Notes under the pieces: generated by a model
Databases searched by the model: none
The model's input: only the letters and a program-made list of their open reading frames with translations
What the model was told of the DNA's origin: nothing
Shown here: positions 20,692 through 21,116 of the stretch, piece by piece
Layout: each line of letters begins with the position of its first letter
Position numbering within the stretch: the stretch's first letter is position 1
Program-made: the position numbers and the translations under genes
IMG/VR virus record: IMGVR_UViG_3300031857_016292
Span: 1 to 21,116 of that record
Strand: one strand, 5' to 3'
From: a virus
Length of the DNA stretch: 21,116 nucleotides

Positions 20692-20943
20692 ATGAAAACC
20701 GACATTGACTCAATTATTAGACTAATGAGGGATTATACTCCTAAAAAAGATAGTGGTGAATTGGGGGAACAAGAATCCGCACCACCACCATCAGGGGGAG
20801 GAGGAGGTGCAAAACCGGCATACCCAACCGTAACAAAATGGGAAAGCGGAGTCGCAAGAACAGGTCCCGCCAATCAAATCGGTCTAACTAAGTGGAGTGA
20901 TATTGTAAAATTAACCAGAGGCAAAGCAAATACTCTTTTATGA
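20692..20943 (+). CDS. Small Gly/Pro-rich phage protein
   Basis: 83 residues from ATG 20692; the upstream in-frame extension covers promoter sequence. The N-terminal helix MKTDIDSIIRLMRDYTPKK is short and amphipathic, followed by a Pro/Gly linker (APPPSGGGGGAKPAYP) and a block KWESGVARTGPANQIGLTKWSDIVKLTRGKAN that has two W-S/E repeats. I recall similar TKW...RGPANQIG...RGKAN blocks in phage virion-region proteins. No activity is known. Flexible linker plus short domain suggests an attached or structural protein. It is followed after 50 bases by another late-type promoter. Confidence 0.7.
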   Translation: MKTDIDSIIRLMRDYTPKKDSGELGEQESAPPPSGGGGGAKPAYPTVTKWESGVARTGPANQIGLTKWSDIVKLTRGKANTLL

Positions 20944-20967
20944 TTCAATTTTAATTGGATTAAGATA

Positions 20968-20980
20968 TATTTATAATAAA
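20968..20980 (+). promoter_or_regulatory. Late-type promoter motif TATATTTATAATA
   Basis: TATATTTATAATA followed by an A-run, upstream of the ATG at 20994. Confidence 0.5.
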
Positions 20981-20993
20981 AAAAATAAGACTA

Positions 20994-21116
20994 ATGAATA
21001 ATTTTATTAAAATATCTAAGTGTGGTAAATTCATAATGTCTGAAAGTATGGTTTATTCTGCTGAACGTAATAAGTCATACAATATTAAAGATTTAGGGAT
21101 TGGATTTTGGATTCAT
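20994..21116 (+). CDS. Partial CDS running off the right edge
   Basis: 41 codons from ATG 20994 to the window end, frame open throughout (MNNFIKISKCGKFIMSESMV...). It is preceded by a late-type promoter motif with an A-rich leader, which is why I accept it despite being short and partial. Too little is visible to name it. The N-terminus has no signal peptide and no clear match to the shared tag. Confidence 0.5.
   Translation, partial: MNNFIKISKCGKFIMSESMVYSAERNKSYNIKDLGIGFWIH

Noticed and set aside
1-21116. tRNA genes, CRISPR arrays and insertion sequences
   Set aside because: No cloverleaf-like block with TTC-loop sequence, no spaced direct repeats and no transposase frame or terminal inverted repeats were seen by eye.

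Overview
The window is about 21 kb of AT-rich, tightly packed DNA. It most likely comes from a large tailed phage (T4-like or jumbo myovirus scale) that infects a Bacteroidota host, probably Flavobacteriia-like. The phage reading rests on overlapping short genes of no known family, a GH19 muralidase, a holin-like membrane protein, nucleotide-metabolism genes, and several proteins that share one short N-terminal peptide. The host reading rests on three things: start codons with almost no Shine-Dalgarno, promoters of the Bacteroidota -7 type (TAnnTTTG), and DnaK and NusG sequences that look strongly like Bacteroidota housekeeping copies. No capsid, tail, portal or terminase gene lies in the window, so the phage assignment is an inference.

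Layout. Positions 1-3651 form one rightward operon with 0-6 nt gaps: the C-terminal part of thymidylate synthase, five hypothetical proteins (one DUF2452-like) and a hotdog-fold thioesterase. Positions 3700-4454 hold a second short rightward pair behind a TTGACA/TACAAT-like promoter. Positions 4518-7039 alternate in strand: GH19 muralidase (-), small HExxH protein (+), SlyD-like FKBP isomerase (-) and three small unknown genes. Positions 7201-12003 are rightward: an unknown gene, nusG, a metallophosphoesterase overlapping nusG, dnaK, two small genes (one of only 49 codons) and a HAD phosphatase, punctuated by clear hairpin terminators. Positions 12010-13453 are leftward: two tagged proteins, a holin-like protein and a 40-residue basic protein. 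Positions 13567-21116 alternate again: a membrane protein, a protein with a conserved FGDPN/FRARH C-terminal domain, a cupin, an IMPDH/GMP-reductase-like enzyme (-), a second HExxH metallopeptidase, an unknown, a membrane protein (-), an SH3-like barrel protein, a small protein and an RmlC-type epimerase (-), a protein with two DnaJ-like CxxCxGxG knuckles, an acidic protein, a lipoprotein (-), a Gly/Pro-rich small protein and a partial gene at the right edge.

Two promoter types are visible. One is GTATATTTGT or close variants, like the host primary sigma -7 element, before positions 6797, 7201, 11076 and the lipoprotein gene. The other is TATTTAT[AT] (often ATATTTATAATAA) close upstream of about fourteen starts on both strands. 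In six proteins encoded behind this second motif the N-terminus fits [ILM]-[NST]-[EQ]-x5-[IL] in a predicted short helix, although the rest of each protein is unrelated. I infer a late-expressed set of proteins carrying a shared sorting tag, comparable in logic to the T4 capsid-targeting sequence. That set includes the muralidase, a metallopeptidase, a membrane protein and a DnaJ-like zinc protein. The other genes look like host-takeover or metabolic functions: nucleotide supply (ThyA, IMPDH/GMPR), folding (DnaK, SlyD), transcription elongation (NusG) and surface change (RmlC-like, lipoprotein).
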